DNA of 64,000 bases from Pararobbsia alpina (GTDB lineage Bacteria > Pseudomonadota > Gammaproteobacteria > Burkholderiales > Burkholderiaceae): contig NZ_CADIKM010000009.1 in the NCBI RefSeq assembly GCF_902859895.1, positions 62,001-126,000 on the forward strand, given 5' to 3'. The translations under genes were made by a program, and so were the position numbers. Every line of letters begins with the position of its first letter. The stretch's first letter is position 1. Of the stretch, positions 28,156 to 37,576 are shown piece by piece. Below the pieces are notes generated by a model. That model saw only the letters and a program-made list of their open reading frames with translations, searched no databases and was not told the DNA's origin.

Positions 28156-29253
28156 TCGCAATTACCCAACGGATACCACTCGATCTGCGGCTTAAGGAGC
28201 TGCAGGCTCATGAGACGGGACCATCGTCATGCGGAAGCCAACCCGCAGATATCAGCATGGTCCACCGTCGATCTTCGGGCGCGATCGCGCAGTCACGGAT
28301 GCCGGCTGATCGACAAATGTGCGATTCAGCTTGTGCCGCCCAAGACACGCAATCACACGACACAAGATGAGATGAATAACTCGACCGAGTCGAGATTGCA
28401 CTCGAATCGCCGCAACACGATTAACACCGCGACTGATGTAGGCCACTTGCGGCCTCGTTGTCGCGCGCTGCAACGACATAGCTTGCTCCAGCTTCAATAC
28501 CGAAGCCGAGTCTAGTAGTGCCGGTTGCGTGGCGGCAAGAAAAAATCTAGTAAACACTGACGAGAACCGCGGACCGATCAAGATTCGCGCCCACTGCGGC
28601 CCTCCGTTGTTGACCCGCATGCGAACTGCGCGCGCTTAGTAAACAAGGCATGCTCTGCTTGAAATCGAAATGTTCCGCAGTGGGAACGACCGGCGTCGGC
28701 TCGCTTTACATATTGATTTCACTGACCGCGCGCATGCGTGTTCCTGTCGGCAACATAACAATTGTGGAGGTTCGGGTAGCAGCGAGATTGACGTTGCGTA
28801 AGATTGCCGGCATGTGGGTGATTCGATATACAAGCCGCCCCGCACGGACGCTGCTGCGATCTTTAAATCTTCTCCTCAGACGGCCGTATTTTTGCGCGAG
28901 ATTTATCTCGTGGAGCTTATGCTAGCTGTCCCAAACAACGGGGCGGCGACGCCCGGATAGCATGGCTTTCACACAACCACTCGATGTCCCCGACGTACTC
29001 GCCGAGGTGCGCAATGATCGAAGGGGCAGCAGGTCGCGCCGCACTGGGAGACCGGCGACGTGACAGCTACCAAAGTGCCCTGCCGCACGGGCGATCGTTA
29101 TTCAACGGTGTGCACAAGATGCTCTTGCGCACGACTGAAACCGGCTCGCCCGCTACGGTGCCGGAGCATGACGCAGCCGCGCTGGTGCGGTGCTGAAATC
29201 CATGTGGCCCGCCGGATCCTTTTCAACCCACTACTTTTGGATCAGCCATCAGC
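28156..29253. other. Gene-poor interval between NRPS breakpoint and exporter
   Basis: About 1.1 kb with no ORF that shows family features on either strand. NRPS similarity stops abruptly around 28155, where the residues before TPDGNIEYLG no longer match the usual YRTGDLxRW. The middle part (28540-28800) is relatively AT-rich and could hold the promoter of the exporter gene. No terminal repeats or integrase remnants were seen at the break. Confidence 0.5.
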
Positions 29254-31002
29254 ATGTTGAGAGACATGTATCGACAGTCGCTGTCGTCGTTCTTGCTGGT
29301 GATCATCGTTGCACTGTGTGCCGGCATCGGCGGGGCGGGTGTCGTTCACACGATCAGCAAAAGCGTATCGAACGGCGCATCACTGCGCGCCCTCGCGCCA
29401 CAGTTTTTCTTCTTCTGCCTGTTGCAGTTGTTGTCCAAGACGGGCTCGCAGTTCCTGTTGATGAGTCTGAGTCAGGAAGTGGTATGCCGCCTGCGCATCG
29501 ATTTGTGCCGAAAGGTGTTGCTCACGCCTCATCGAAAGCTTGAAACCCTCGGCAAAGCGCGGCTTCAGGCAATCCTGACCGCCGATATCACCACTGTGAC
29601 ACAGGCTGCGCAAGTGATGCCCTCGGTGTTCGCGAGCACTATCGTGATCGCCGTCTGCATGGGCTATATCGCATGGCTGTCCTGGTGGGTGTTTGCCTGT
29701 TTTTGCGCGCTCTTCTTGTGCGGGGGCAGCGCTTACTACTTCGCGGAGCGGTGGCCGAGAAAACGCATGCGCAAGGTTCGTGAACAGCTCGACACGGTGT
29801 ACGAGCATTTTCGCTCGCTGCTGGCAGGTTCGCGCGAGCTGCAGCTAAACGAAGTGCGCGCAAAGTACTTTGTAGACCATGTCGTCACTCCATCGGCCCG
29901 GAACTTCCGGACGCTGTTTCTGCGGGGGATGGGGGCTTATTCGCTCGTCGATAACGCCGGCAACACGCTGTTCTATCTGACCATCGGCCTGCTACTGTTT
30001 GTCATGCCGGCCTGGCATCCGCAGCCGGGATCGGTGATGACCACGCTGACCTTTCTACTGCTGTTCCTGATCCAGCCGATCACCGATGTCCTGACCGCCT
30101 TGCCGTTCATTAGCCAATCATCAATCGCCCTGGCACGCATCCGCCAACTCGAAGCGGACCTGATGCCGGGCACCGAGGCGAATTCCCAACTTTCCACGGC
30201 CGATCCTTTCGCGCATGCCGAAGCGAACGCGCCTTTCCTAAGGTTCGCATCGGTCTATCACCAGTTCCCCGGCCTCTCGGACGACCGGCCGTTCATGCTG
30301 GGCCCCGTCGATCTCTCGATCGAAGCGGGCGAACTGATCTTCGTGGTGGGCGGCAACGGCAGCGGTAAGACGACGCTCGCCATGCTGCTGCTGGGTCTCT
30401 ACGAACCCGAGCGGGGGCGCATCGAGCTCAACGGCGTGCCGGTCGATCGACAGAACATAGCGCACTATCGCCAACATTTCTCGGCCGTATTCGCCGATTT
30501 TCATCTTTTCGATGAGATCCTCGGCGCGGATCACCAGGACATTGGGGATCGGGCCACGCAGTACCTCGACGCGCTCGGCCTTTCGCACAAGGTGAAAGTC
30601 GAGTCTGGGCGGTTCACCACCACCAGTCTGTCGACTGGGCAGCGCAAACGGATGGCGTTGGTGTCGTCGTATCTCGAAGATAGGCCGGTATACCTGTTTG
30701 ATGAATGGGCGGCTGATCAAGATCCGGCATTCAAACGTGTCTTTTACCGGGAGCTATTGCCCGAACTCAAGCGCCGAGGCAAGACGGTGATCGTCATTTC
30801 GCATGACGACGCGTATTTTGATTGCGCGGATCGCATCGTTACCCTCTCTGAGGGAACACTGACTGAAGCCCCCGCCGCAGCATCAAGCCAATTCATTCAC
30901 GCGGAGTCCGAGGGTAGTGAACGGGCAGCCCAAAGCATTTATCGCAATGGGCAACCATTAACCAAAACGGCGGTTAAGCCCCTGTCGAACACTCAAGCAT
31001 AG
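29254..31002 (+). CDS. Cyclic peptide export ABC transporter (PvdE/SyrD type)
   Basis: A 582-residue half transporter with six N-terminal membrane helices (residues ~1-310) and a C-terminal ATPase domain. Walker A VGGNGSGKTTLAML, signature SLSTGQRKRMALV, Walker B and D-loop VYLFDEWAADQDP, H-loop VISHDDAYF. The DEWAADQDP motif is characteristic of exporters of siderophores and lipopeptides. It should carry a peptide product or precursor to the periplasm. It is divergent from the truncated synthetase and appears intact, so it has outlived its presumed cargo or been recruited for another. Confidence 0.9.
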   Translation: MLRDMYRQSLSSFLLVIIVALCAGIGGAGVVHTISKSVSNGASLRALAPQFFFFCLLQLLSKTGSQFLLMSLSQEVVCRLRIDLCRKVLLTPHRKLETLGKARLQAILTADITTVTQAAQVMPSVFASTIVIAVCMGYIAWLSWWVFACFCALFLCGGSAYYFAERWPRKRMRKVREQLDTVYEHFRSLLAGSRELQLNEVRAKYFVDHVVTPSARNFRTLFLRGMGAYSLVDNAGNTLFYLTIGLLLFVMPAWHPQPGSVMTTLTFLLLFLIQPITDVLTALPFISQSSIALARIRQLEADLMPGTEANSQLSTADPFAHAEANAPFLRFASVYHQFPGLSDDRPFMLGPVDLSIEAGELIFVVGGNGSGKTTLAMLLLGLYEPERGRIELNGVPVDRQNIAHYRQHFSAVFADFHLFDEILGADHQDIGDRATQYLDALGLSHKVKVESGRFTTTSLSTGQRKRMALVSSYLEDRPVYLFDEWAADQDPAFKRVFYRELLPELKRRGKTVIVISHDDAYFDCADRIVTLSEGTLTEAPAAASSQFIHAESEGSERAAQSIYRNGQPLTKTAVKPLSNTQA

Positions 31003-31011
31003 ACTTGCAAA

Positions 31012-31039
31012 CTCACTGATCGATTTCGATCAGAGTGAG
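31012..31039. terminator. Hairpin between convergent exporter and AraC genes
   Basis: CTCACTGATCG at 31012-31022 pairs with CGATCAGAGTGAG at 31027-31039 with a two-base bulge and a 4-base loop. It lies 10 bases after the exporter stop and overlaps the last codons of the convergent AraC gene. No clear T-tract, so termination strength is uncertain. Confidence 0.5.
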
Positions 31040-32055
31040 ATAGTCGGCCCTGCAAAATTCAAGGACGCGCTATCGCTTTGCGCCATATGGCTCTTTCGCC
31101 ATGCAGCCGGCGGCATCCCGAATTCGCGCTTGAATGCCCGATTGAACGTCGGCTCCGAATCGTAGCCGACCTGCTCCGCTAGCGCGGCGAGCGACTTGCT
31201 CCCGATCAGGAGTTCATGCGAGGCGATCTGCAGACGCCACCGCGCCAGGTACTGCATGGGCGGCTGTCCTAACAGGTCAGTGAACCGTTGCGCAAACGCC
31301 GAGCGTGATAACCCCACCTTTCGCGCGAGTTCATCAACGCTCCAGGAGTGGGCTGGCTGAGCATGAAGCATCGATAGCGCAGGCCCGACGAAGCGATCGC
31401 GCACGCCCGCCAGCCATCCCTTCCGGTCTGCGGGCAACGTATCGATACAGCGGCGCACCGCCTCGACAAAGAGGAGTTCGGATAGCCTGGCAAGGACAAT
31501 CGCACTGCCAGCGCGCCACTGCGCCGCTTCGGCAACAGCGAATCGAAGCGATGATTCAAGCCATGCCGATTGAGGATCGTTGCGCATATCGATCTTGAAG
31601 AGCCGCGGCAGCGAGGACAGCAACGGGTTGCTCAAGGTACCGTCGCAGGCCAGAAAGCCGCACACGACACGCGTTGACGGTCCGCCCCCGCCATAGGAGA
31701 GTGTCATCACCTGGCCTGGTGCCGTTTCCATTTGAATGGCCAGCAGGGGGCCAGCAAGCCCAGGAGAAAGGTCCAAGGCGCTGCCGAAAATATGCGCTTC
31801 GCCTTGTGGCACCACCAGCAGTTCGCCGGCATTGAGGTGAATAGCCGAGCCGGGGTCATCGGCCAGTCGCGCTGAACAACTGCCTTCGGTAATCAGATGG
31901 TATGAGATCACGCGTTCTGATCCTGGCAGGAACGCGGCGCAGAGAGCCGCATCCGCCTGGCCAAACAGACACCAAGGGGTGGTGAAGTCTCCGTTGAGGT
32001 ACACGGCACCGCTTAGCCGCACAACCCGAAGGACGTCGGAAAGGGCATCCATCAA
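31030..32055 (-). CDS. AraC-family regulator with cupin-like sensor domain
   Basis: A 341-residue protein: an N-terminal cupin_6/AraC-binding-like domain (MMDALSDVLRVVRLSGAVYL) followed by a double helix-turn-helix (SVDELARKVGLSRSAFAQRF; AEQVGYDSEPTFNRAFKREF). It is the same general type as the AraC protein at 59.8-60.8 kb. It presumably regulates a divergent gene to the right, but the nearest one, a methyltransferase, is 344 bases away. Ligand unknown. Confidence 0.9.
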   Translation of the reverse strand: MMDALSDVLRVVRLSGAVYLNGDFTTPWCLFGQADAALCAAFLPGSERVISYHLITEGSCSARLADDPGSAIHLNAGELLVVPQGEAHIFGSALDLSPGLAGPLLAIQMETAPGQVMTLSYGGGGPSTRVVCGFLACDGTLSNPLLSSLPRLFKIDMRNDPQSAWLESSLRFAVAEAAQWRAGSAIVLARLSELLFVEAVRRCIDTLPADRKGWLAGVRDRFVGPALSMLHAQPAHSWSVDELARKVGLSRSAFAQRFTDLLGQPPMQYLARWRLQIASHELLIGSKSLAALAEQVGYDSEPTFNRAFKREFGMPPAAWRKSHMAQSDSASLNFAGPTISL

Positions 32056-32399
32056 AAAGATCCGTCAATCCCGGCGTCCTGCACAAGAGAACTGGACGCC
32101 TGGTCATTTATCAATATGACCTGCGAGTTGATACTAGCACCCACCTCAACGCACAACAACACACCTTTCAGGGGTTCGACGACGGAAGCAGCAGATGCAA
32201 TGCAAAACCACCAAGGAGAACACATCATGCGCTTACAAAGGCGGCTGCTTTTTGCGACGCGGTTCCATTCACGGTCAGTGGTGATTCAGCCGGAATGGGC
32301 TATTTTCATTGTGATACATGCCGTCAGTAGGACTGAGCAAGCGTACCGCGTTGCCGCACCAAAAGCCTGTTCCTATTCAAAGTTACCTGGAGCACAGTC
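32056..32399. other. Intergenic region with an orphan ribosome-binding site and short ORF
   Basis: A near-ideal AAGGAG lies about ten bases before an ATG at 32227, but the frame (MRLQRRLLFATRF...) shows no family features and runs on into the start of the methyltransferase gene out of frame. It may be the stub of a deleted target gene of the AraC regulator. Nothing else is supportable. Confidence 0.35.
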
Positions 32400-33233
32400 A
32401 TGTCCGCACTCACATCCACTCCCTCGCCCGCCGTCGATCTCGCGGCTATCAAGACCCGTCAGCAAGCCGCCTGGTCCACGGGGAACTATGCCGTCGTGGG
32501 AACCACCCTGCAGCTCGTCGGTGAGCAGCTCTGCGAGGCACTCGATCTCCGAGCAGGCAGCCGCGTGCTTGATGTCGCCGCCGGTAACGGCAATGCTACC
32601 CTTGCCGCCGCGCGCCGCTGGTGCAACGTCACTTCCACCGACTACGTGCCTTCGCTGCTCGAATCCGGGCGGATGCGCGCCCAGGCCGAAGGCCTCACGG
32701 TCCATTTCCAGGAAGCCGACGCGGAAAACCTGCCGTTCCCCGATGCGTCGTTCGATGCGGTGATGTCAACCTTCGGTGTGATGTTCACGCCGAACCAGGA
32801 AAAGGCCGCTGGCGAACTCGCGCGCATGTGCAAGTCCGGTGGCAGGATCGGCGTGGCGAACTGGACGCCCGAAAGTTTCATCGGACAGCTGTTCAAGACG
32901 ATCGGCAAGTACGTCCCTCCTGCGCCAGGCGTCAAATCACCCGCACTATGGGGCACGCGGGCAAGGCTCGAGGAGCTCTTCGGCGACACCGCGCGGGAGA
33001 TCCGCACGACCAGCCGCGAGTTCACCTTCCGCTACCTCTCGCCGGCACACTGGATCGAAGTGTTCCAAACCTACTACGGCCCAGTGAACAAGACTTTCGG
33101 CGCGCTCGATGCCGAGAAGCAGGTGGCCTTCACCCAGGACTTGCTGACGCTCATGGAGGGCCGCAACCGTTCTGGGGACGGCACGCTGGTGCTGCCGAGC
33201 GAGTACCTCGAGGTGGTGATCGAGCGGAAGTGA
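32400..33233 (+). CDS. Class I SAM-dependent methyltransferase
   Basis: A 277-residue Rossmann-fold methyltransferase: SAM motif I VLDVAAGNGNATLAAARR near residue 59, acidic motif II around DYVPSLLESG, motif III EADAENLPFPDASFDAVMST. The pattern is that of the UbiE/Methyltransf_11 group acting on small molecules, but the acceptor is not identifiable. RBS TGGAG at 32389-32393. A DUF3563 gene follows after 16 bases and may be co-transcribed. Confidence 0.9.
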   Translation: MSALTSTPSPAVDLAAIKTRQQAAWSTGNYAVVGTTLQLVGEQLCEALDLRAGSRVLDVAAGNGNATLAAARRWCNVTSTDYVPSLLESGRMRAQAEGLTVHFQEADAENLPFPDASFDAVMSTFGVMFTPNQEKAAGELARMCKSGGRIGVANWTPESFIGQLFKTIGKYVPPAPGVKSPALWGTRARLEELFGDTAREIRTTSREFTFRYLSPAHWIEVFQTYYGPVNKTFGALDAEKQVAFTQDLLTLMEGRNRSGDGTLVLPSEYLEVVIERK

Positions 33234-33249
33234 TGCACTGGAGTAGATC

Positions 33250-33387
33250 ATGTTTGCATACCTTGCCAAGACGTTCCGCCACTTGCTTGAACGGGCTGAA
33301 CATAGTCGCCGTGACGCATACCTCGATTCGTCGGTCGATCTATGCGACCTGGAACGCCGCATGCGCTCGATCGAGACCAACGGCTAG
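33250..33387 (+). CDS. DUF3563-family small protein
   Basis: A 45-residue protein, MFAYLAKTFRHLLERAEH... to RRMRSIETNG. The central DAYLDSSVDLCDLERRMRSI matches the pattern xxYLxxSxDxxDLExRxRxLE that I associate with DUF3563, a short family common in Burkholderiales with unknown function. The ribosome-binding site GGAGTAG lies directly upstream. Confidence 0.75.
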   Translation: MFAYLAKTFRHLLERAEHSRRDAYLDSSVDLCDLERRMRSIETNG

Positions 33388-33471
33388 CGAAACAACAAGG
33401 CCGCATCGCCCTCGACCCGGGAAACCCAGGATGCGGCCGCCGAGCAGTTCATTGACTTCCGCGCTATCCGT

Positions 33472-34029
33472 CTACGGCATCGAGCTGCCGACCGCACCCG
33501 CTTTCATGCTGCCTTGCGATGACGGGCCCTTGTGGAACTGCGTATAAGGCACCCCCCGCTCCGGATGCGCAGTCGTTTCATCGATGACCCGCTCGACATC
33601 GGGAACCTCGCGTAGCGCGGCCATGAACGGCGCCACCGGAAAGCCTGGTGCCACGCAGCCCTGGATCTGGATCCAACGCCGCCACACCGTCACCCACAAG
33701 GTACTCTGCCGCCCACCCGGCAGGTTGGCCGACAGCCATTGCAGCCGGCGGCGCGTGCTGTCGGCAATTTCCTCATCGTAAGCGTAGGCATTCGGCAGGC
33801 GGCAGCGCCCTTCCAGCCAACAGTGGTTGCCGTGCTCGATGCGGTGATGCGATTCGCGCTTCCACTCGGCTTCATTCACGCGCGGGCCGGCGGGCTCCGG
33901 GCAGTTCGGTATCGCAGAGGAGACCTGGAAGAACGGGTCATGACCGCGGTTCTGCAGGTCGTCCTCGGCATGCGCGCCGGGCGTCACCAGCATCAGCGCG
34001 CACAGCATGCAGCGGTAGTCGATCGTCAT
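33472..34029 (-). CDS. Secreted hypothetical protein with possible BON-like domain
   Basis: About 185 residues from MTIDYRCMLCALML. A signal peptide ends near PGAHAEDD, so it is periplasmic. The central part LRWLSANLPGG... WVTVWRRWIQIQGCVA followed by PFMAALREVPDVERVIDETT has the beta-alpha-beta look of a BON domain. Four cysteines in the mature chain could pair. I do not recognise a characterised homologue. BON assignment is inference. Confidence 0.65.
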   Translation of the reverse strand: MTIDYRCMLCALMLVTPGAHAEDDLQNRGHDPFFQVSSAIPNCPEPAGPRVNEAEWKRESHHRIEHGNHCWLEGRCRLPNAYAYDEEIADSTRRRLQWLSANLPGGRQSTLWVTVWRRWIQIQGCVAPGFPVAPFMAALREVPDVERVIDETTAHPERGVPYTQFHKGPSSQGSMKAGAVGSSMP

Positions 34030-34091
34030 CGATGTCCTTCGCAAAACGTGCGGGACTTCGCGCCCAGCGGTCCGATTTCAAAGTGAAGAGG

Positions 34092-34838
34092 TCAAACTCG
34101 ACTTTTGAGTATCCGATCAAAAAACTCAATCATCCTTGACCATCCTCGCTCGGCAGCTACCGGATCGTAGACTGGGAAGTCTGGCTTCATCCAGCCGTGC
34201 GCTGCTCCGATATATGTCTCTCCAAAGTACCGTACACCGGCTTGATCGAGCGCGTTCTCGAGGCGCTGCGCCATGGGTAACGGATAGCTCTCGTCGCCTT
34301 CGGCCGCTGCGATATAGAGTTCGGCCTTCAATTGCGGTGCATAGCGATGTGGGCTTCCAGGTGCGTCGGTCGCGAGATTGCCACCGTGAAAGCTGGCTAC
34401 AGCCGCAAAGCGGTCGGGATATGTACCTGCGGCGGCAATGGCCATGCCACCACCCATGCAGAAGCCGACTGCACCTATGTTTTTATGGTCGACATCCGTA
34501 CGCGTGTCCAAGTAAGTTAGAAGCGCTCCCGTGTCCTCAGCTGCCTTTTCGTTGCCCGTGGTCGCCATCAATGGACCGAGGATCGACCGCACGTCACCCT
34601 TGAACACTTCCACAGGATCAAAAGGCCCATAAGGGCCGTACCGATAAAAGAGGTCGGGCAGCAGCACAACATAGCCGGCGTCCGCTAAGCGCTGAGCCAT
34701 TCCCAATACAGCAGGCCTGACGCCCCCCGCATCCATATAGAAAATAATGGCAGGCAAGCGCGTTCCTGCATTGGACGTAAAAACGTGAACAGGGCAAACG
34801 CCATCGCGAATTGAAATGTTCACCTTTTCATAAGTCAT
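34092..34838 (-). CDS. Dienelactone hydrolase family protein
   Basis: About 248 residues from MTYEKVNISIRDG. Cysteine nucleophile in GAVGFCMGGGMA, Asp in AAAEGDESYPLP, His in GAAHGWMKPD: the Cys-Asp-His triad of dienelactone hydrolases, which open carboxymethylenebutenolide and related lactones. The upstream in-frame start at 34862 is less likely. No chlorocatechol or muconate genes are nearby, so the physiological substrate is open. Confidence 0.88.
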   Translation of the reverse strand: MTYEKVNISIRDGVCPVHVFTSNAGTRLPAIIFYMDAGGVRPAVLGMAQRLADAGYVVLLPDLFYRYGPYGPFDPVEVFKGDVRSILGPLMATTGNEKAAEDTGALLTYLDTRTDVDHKNIGAVGFCMGGGMAIAAAGTYPDRFAAVASFHGGNLATDAPGSPHRYAPQLKAELYIAAAEGDESYPLPMAQRLENALDQAGVRYFGETYIGAAHGWMKPDFPVYDPVAAERGWSRMIEFFDRILKSRV

Positions 34839-35141
34839 GATCGTACCTGTAGCGGACGACAATAAATGGAACGTTTCACGGAGTCGCTTGAATTGAGATC
34901 ACGTACTGCGAGCACGAAAGAAAATGAGCTGAGACCGGCAAGGGATTCAGGCATCGCGCCAGCTCCTTTCAAGGGGGAAGGCCAGCCGGCATTTGCCGAG
35001 CGATTGTCGACGATTCTACTCCCTACACTGAATACCCTTTGTGGCAGGAAAGGGGCCCTCCGCCCGCCGGCATCTGCCTTACATCACTGCTAGCGGATCG
35101 TGCTAGATTGCACTGACGATGCCTTCAACGGAGTTTCTCGC

Positions 35142-35369
35142 ATGGATACCCGTACAATTCTCGGCATGATTCATGCTGAGGAGGCTTTGGTGGTCTCCCT
35201 CGTTCGGGCGTTGCCATCGGACATAAGACGCAAGGTCGCCAACGACTTCCAAGAGCAGGTCGAACTCGCCGAGACATCGCACCTGAGCTCGACAAGCGAT
35301 CGCGAAACGAGGGACGCGTTCAGGGCTCATATCAGAAGGCTGTCGATCATGCTTGCCTCGCTGTCTTAA
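35142..35369 (+). CDS. Small hypothetical protein
   Basis: A 75-residue protein starting MDTRTILGMIHAEEALVVSL, with an upstream ACGGAG motif at 35129-35134. It is soluble, helix-rich and charged (ESTSDRETRDAF-type second half), compatible with a small helical bundle. I recognise no family. Coding potential is supported by the RBS and codon composition only. Confidence 0.5.
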   Translation: MDTRTILGMIHAEEALVVSLVRALPSDIRRKVANDFQEQVELAETSHLSSTSDRETRDAFRAHIRRLSIMLASLS

Positions 35370-35510
35370 CGAAAAATCGACGAATCCGAGGGGGTTCGCA
35401 TGCGGCGTGTCGCCAGGACTTCATGAAGTGACAGTCGGGGCTGCTGCGTGAACGGCTGCATATCTGCCAAGCTTGACTGAGGGACCGTCTGCTGTCGTCG
35501 GGCGGACTGA

Positions 35511-36002
35511 TCATTCGGCGCGCGGCTTGCCATTGTGCGCGCCGAGTGGACGCGACGGCCAATCGTCCCACCGATTTTCACGCGTCACCGCAAACGACGA
35601 TTCGTTCAAGGGATAGTAAATGCGATTCTCTGGTTTCGTGACCTCGCCTATCACGAGCAGCCTGACTTCCTCACTGGTATTGTTGAGAAAGCTATGGCAA
35701 ATGCCGGTGCCTGCAGGAAACGCTACCGAATCGCCCGGCCGCAGCCGGTGCAAATTGCCGTCGACCCAAACATCCGGCGTTCCCTCGAGCACATACACGA
35801 ACTCTTCCTCCGCACTTTCCGCGTGAGGATACGAAGTGCGACGCCCGGGAGGTAGGCGATTGTGATGAATTCCAATGCGTTGAAGTCCGAGTTTTCGAGC
35901 CAGGGGGGCTCCGATCGCCATGAGTTCCGAATCACCCGGATAGTGGTTGCTGTCGCCATCCTCAACCTCGGTCCAGTGCCGAATAAAGCTGGGGCGTTGC
36001 AT
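35511..36002 (-). CDS. Cupin-domain protein
   Basis: A 163-residue small beta-barrel protein. Cupin motif 1 is around PPGRRTSYPHAESAEEEFVY followed by VLEG, and motif 2 around PAGTGICHSFLNNTSEE, giving His and Glu ligands for a metal. The start is backed by AAGGAG upstream (reverse strand). The function could be a dioxygenase, isomerase or sensor; no neighbour suggests which. Confidence 0.85.
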   Translation of the reverse strand: MQRPSFIRHWTEVEDGDSNHYPGDSELMAIGAPLARKLGLQRIGIHHNRLPPGRRTSYPHAESAEEEFVYVLEGTPDVWVDGNLHRLRPGDSVAFPAGTGICHSFLNNTSEEVRLLVIGEVTKPENRIYYPLNESSFAVTRENRWDDWPSRPLGAHNGKPRAE

Positions 36003-36194
36003 TCAAGCTCTCCTTGGAGGCGATTCGCCTCATGACAACAGATCCAAAATGTCCCTCGATGGCATCCCACAGGGGCGGCAATCTTCCGCAGTCGCCCCCA
36101 ATCCAGTCACTGGTCACCTTCAAATCACGAGAGTCCCGCGCGAAACCCACTAAACTAACCGTGACATGCGTTCTTTCTGCGCGAGGTGCCCGCC

Positions 36195-36677
36195 ATGCCT
36201 CCTCTCGATGCGGGGCGTTCGGTTCGCCTCCTCTGCATCTTCCTGTGCATCGTCATGTCGTTTGGCGGCTGTGCCGGGTTCATGGGACAAGAGCCGCTGC
36301 GAGTCAACGTAGCGGGTGTTGCCCCTCTCGAAGGTGAAGGGTTGGAGATGCGCTTGAACCTCAAACTGCGCGTCCAGAATCCGAACGATTCTCCTGTCGA
36401 ATACGACGGTATGTCATTAGAACTGGAACTGAACGGCGAACCGTTCGCGAGCGGCGTTAGCGATCAACGCGGGGTTGTGCCGCGCTTCGGCGAGACACTG
36501 ATCGAAGTGCCAGTGACCGTACCCGCGTTCGCTGTCGTGCGCCAGGCTTTCGCTTTCGGAAACAGCGAGCACGCCGGTGGCTTTCCATACACGCTGCGCG
36601 GACGGCTGGGGGGCGGCATGATTGGCGGCACACGTTTCGTCCATGAGGGCACGCTGTCACTGCCGGCGGCCCCATGA
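36195..36677 (+). CDS. LEA14-like (LEA type 2 / WHy domain) lipoprotein
   Basis: About 160 residues from MPPLDAGRSVRL, chosen for GCGAGG upstream. A signal with lipobox (MSFGGCAG) makes it a probable lipoprotein. The mature region, with LRVNVAGVAPLEG and LNLKLRVQNPNDSPVEYDGM, has the NPN motif of the water-stress/hypersensitive (WHy) fold. Bacterial members are surface or periplasmic lipoproteins of unknown role, sometimes linked to desiccation stress. Confidence 0.82.
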   Translation: MPPLDAGRSVRLLCIFLCIVMSFGGCAGFMGQEPLRVNVAGVAPLEGEGLEMRLNLKLRVQNPNDSPVEYDGMSLELELNGEPFASGVSDQRGVVPRFGETLIEVPVTVPAFAVVRQAFAFGNSEHAGGFPYTLRGRLGGGMIGGTRFVHEGTLSLPAAP

Positions 36678-36933
36678 CGGGCCAGTGACGGGGCGCTTCT
36701 CCCTGTGTTGCGGGTCTAAAAAAGCGACTGCAAGTGCCGCGGAGACTCTCGCCGGATGCCACTGTCGTCAAACCGACAGAATGCGAAAGATGAACTCAGT
36801 GCGCGGCTTCGAATTTGGTTTGCTTAATGAACAACAGTCCTATTAGCGTCCGCATAACACGCCAGACGCGTGACCGTTCATGGCCCGCGTCGCGAAAAGA
36901 TACCGGCCCGCTTGCCGAATGCCCGTATGGTCT

Positions 36934-37227
36934 TTATGGGAGTTTCCCGATAATCGAGCTGAATTCATCTTTCGTGAACGCGCGGAGTGTTTGCGTGCGA
37001 ACGTTGCCTGCAGAGCCGAGTGCGTAGCCGAACGACATGAGGCTTTGCTCATTGGGTGCCTCGATGACAGTGACAACGTCATATTTGCCTAACGTCCAGT
37101 AGATCTCTTTCATTTGACAGCCAAAGGACTTGGCTAGCTCCGCCGCCTGGCTGGCCCGCTGCGGGCTGTTTTTGATGGTACGGATGCCCTGATCAGTGAA
37201 TTGTGAAAGAACCACATAAGTCGCCAT
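36934..37227 (-). CDS. GYD-domain protein
   Basis: A 97-residue dimeric alpha/beta-barrel type protein: starts MATYVVLSQFTDQGIRTIKN and contains IYWTLGKYDVVTVIEAP, the GxYD motif that names the family. Function unknown, often in stress or metal-linked contexts. A clear AAGGGGA ribosome-binding site precedes the start. Confidence 0.88.
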   Translation of the reverse strand: MATYVVLSQFTDQGIRTIKNSPQRASQAAELAKSFGCQMKEIYWTLGKYDVVTVIEAPNEQSLMSFGYALGSAGNVRTQTLRAFTKDEFSSIIGKLP

Positions 37228-37576
37228 GACGATTCCCCTTACGATTAGTACGAGAAGGAATTCACGCGTGCGAGTCAGATTGCAAACGGCATTACGGTGG
37301 CATTACCCGAAAGCGATCTACGCGTAGTCTGAGTGTATGCAACGGATGCACATGCCACCCGCTTTTTGCCTTCGGGGATATAGAACTTGTCTCCTCGCTC
37401 CACCGAATGTGATCTTGAGACGCGTACTCTTCACGTGCGACGCCTTCAACGCGATTGCCGCAAACCACGTACACTCTCACGCGGCCGCGGTAGCGCATCA
37501 ATCGATCGTTAGGCAGCACGTGCTGCGTTGCGCTGGGCGCCGCCGCGTAGACCGCCTTATCACGAAAACGTCAAGC
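37228..37576. other. Intergenic region between divergent GYD and SDR genes
   Basis: 349 bases; an open frame extends the SDR gene upstream from 37337 but shows no family similarity and is rich in rare Cys/His, so I treat it as non-coding. Divergent promoters are expected here; no convincing consensus was found. Confidence 0.4.

Noticed and set aside
28984-29196. 70-codon plus-strand frame before the peptide exporter as a biosynthetic gene
   Set aside because: No recognisable domain and no ribosome-binding site; cannot be supported as a gene.
37337-37576. 80-codon N-terminal extension of the atypical SDR
   Set aside because: Cys/His/Arg-rich with no similarity to any targeting or domain sequence; the Rossmann fold starts right after 37577.
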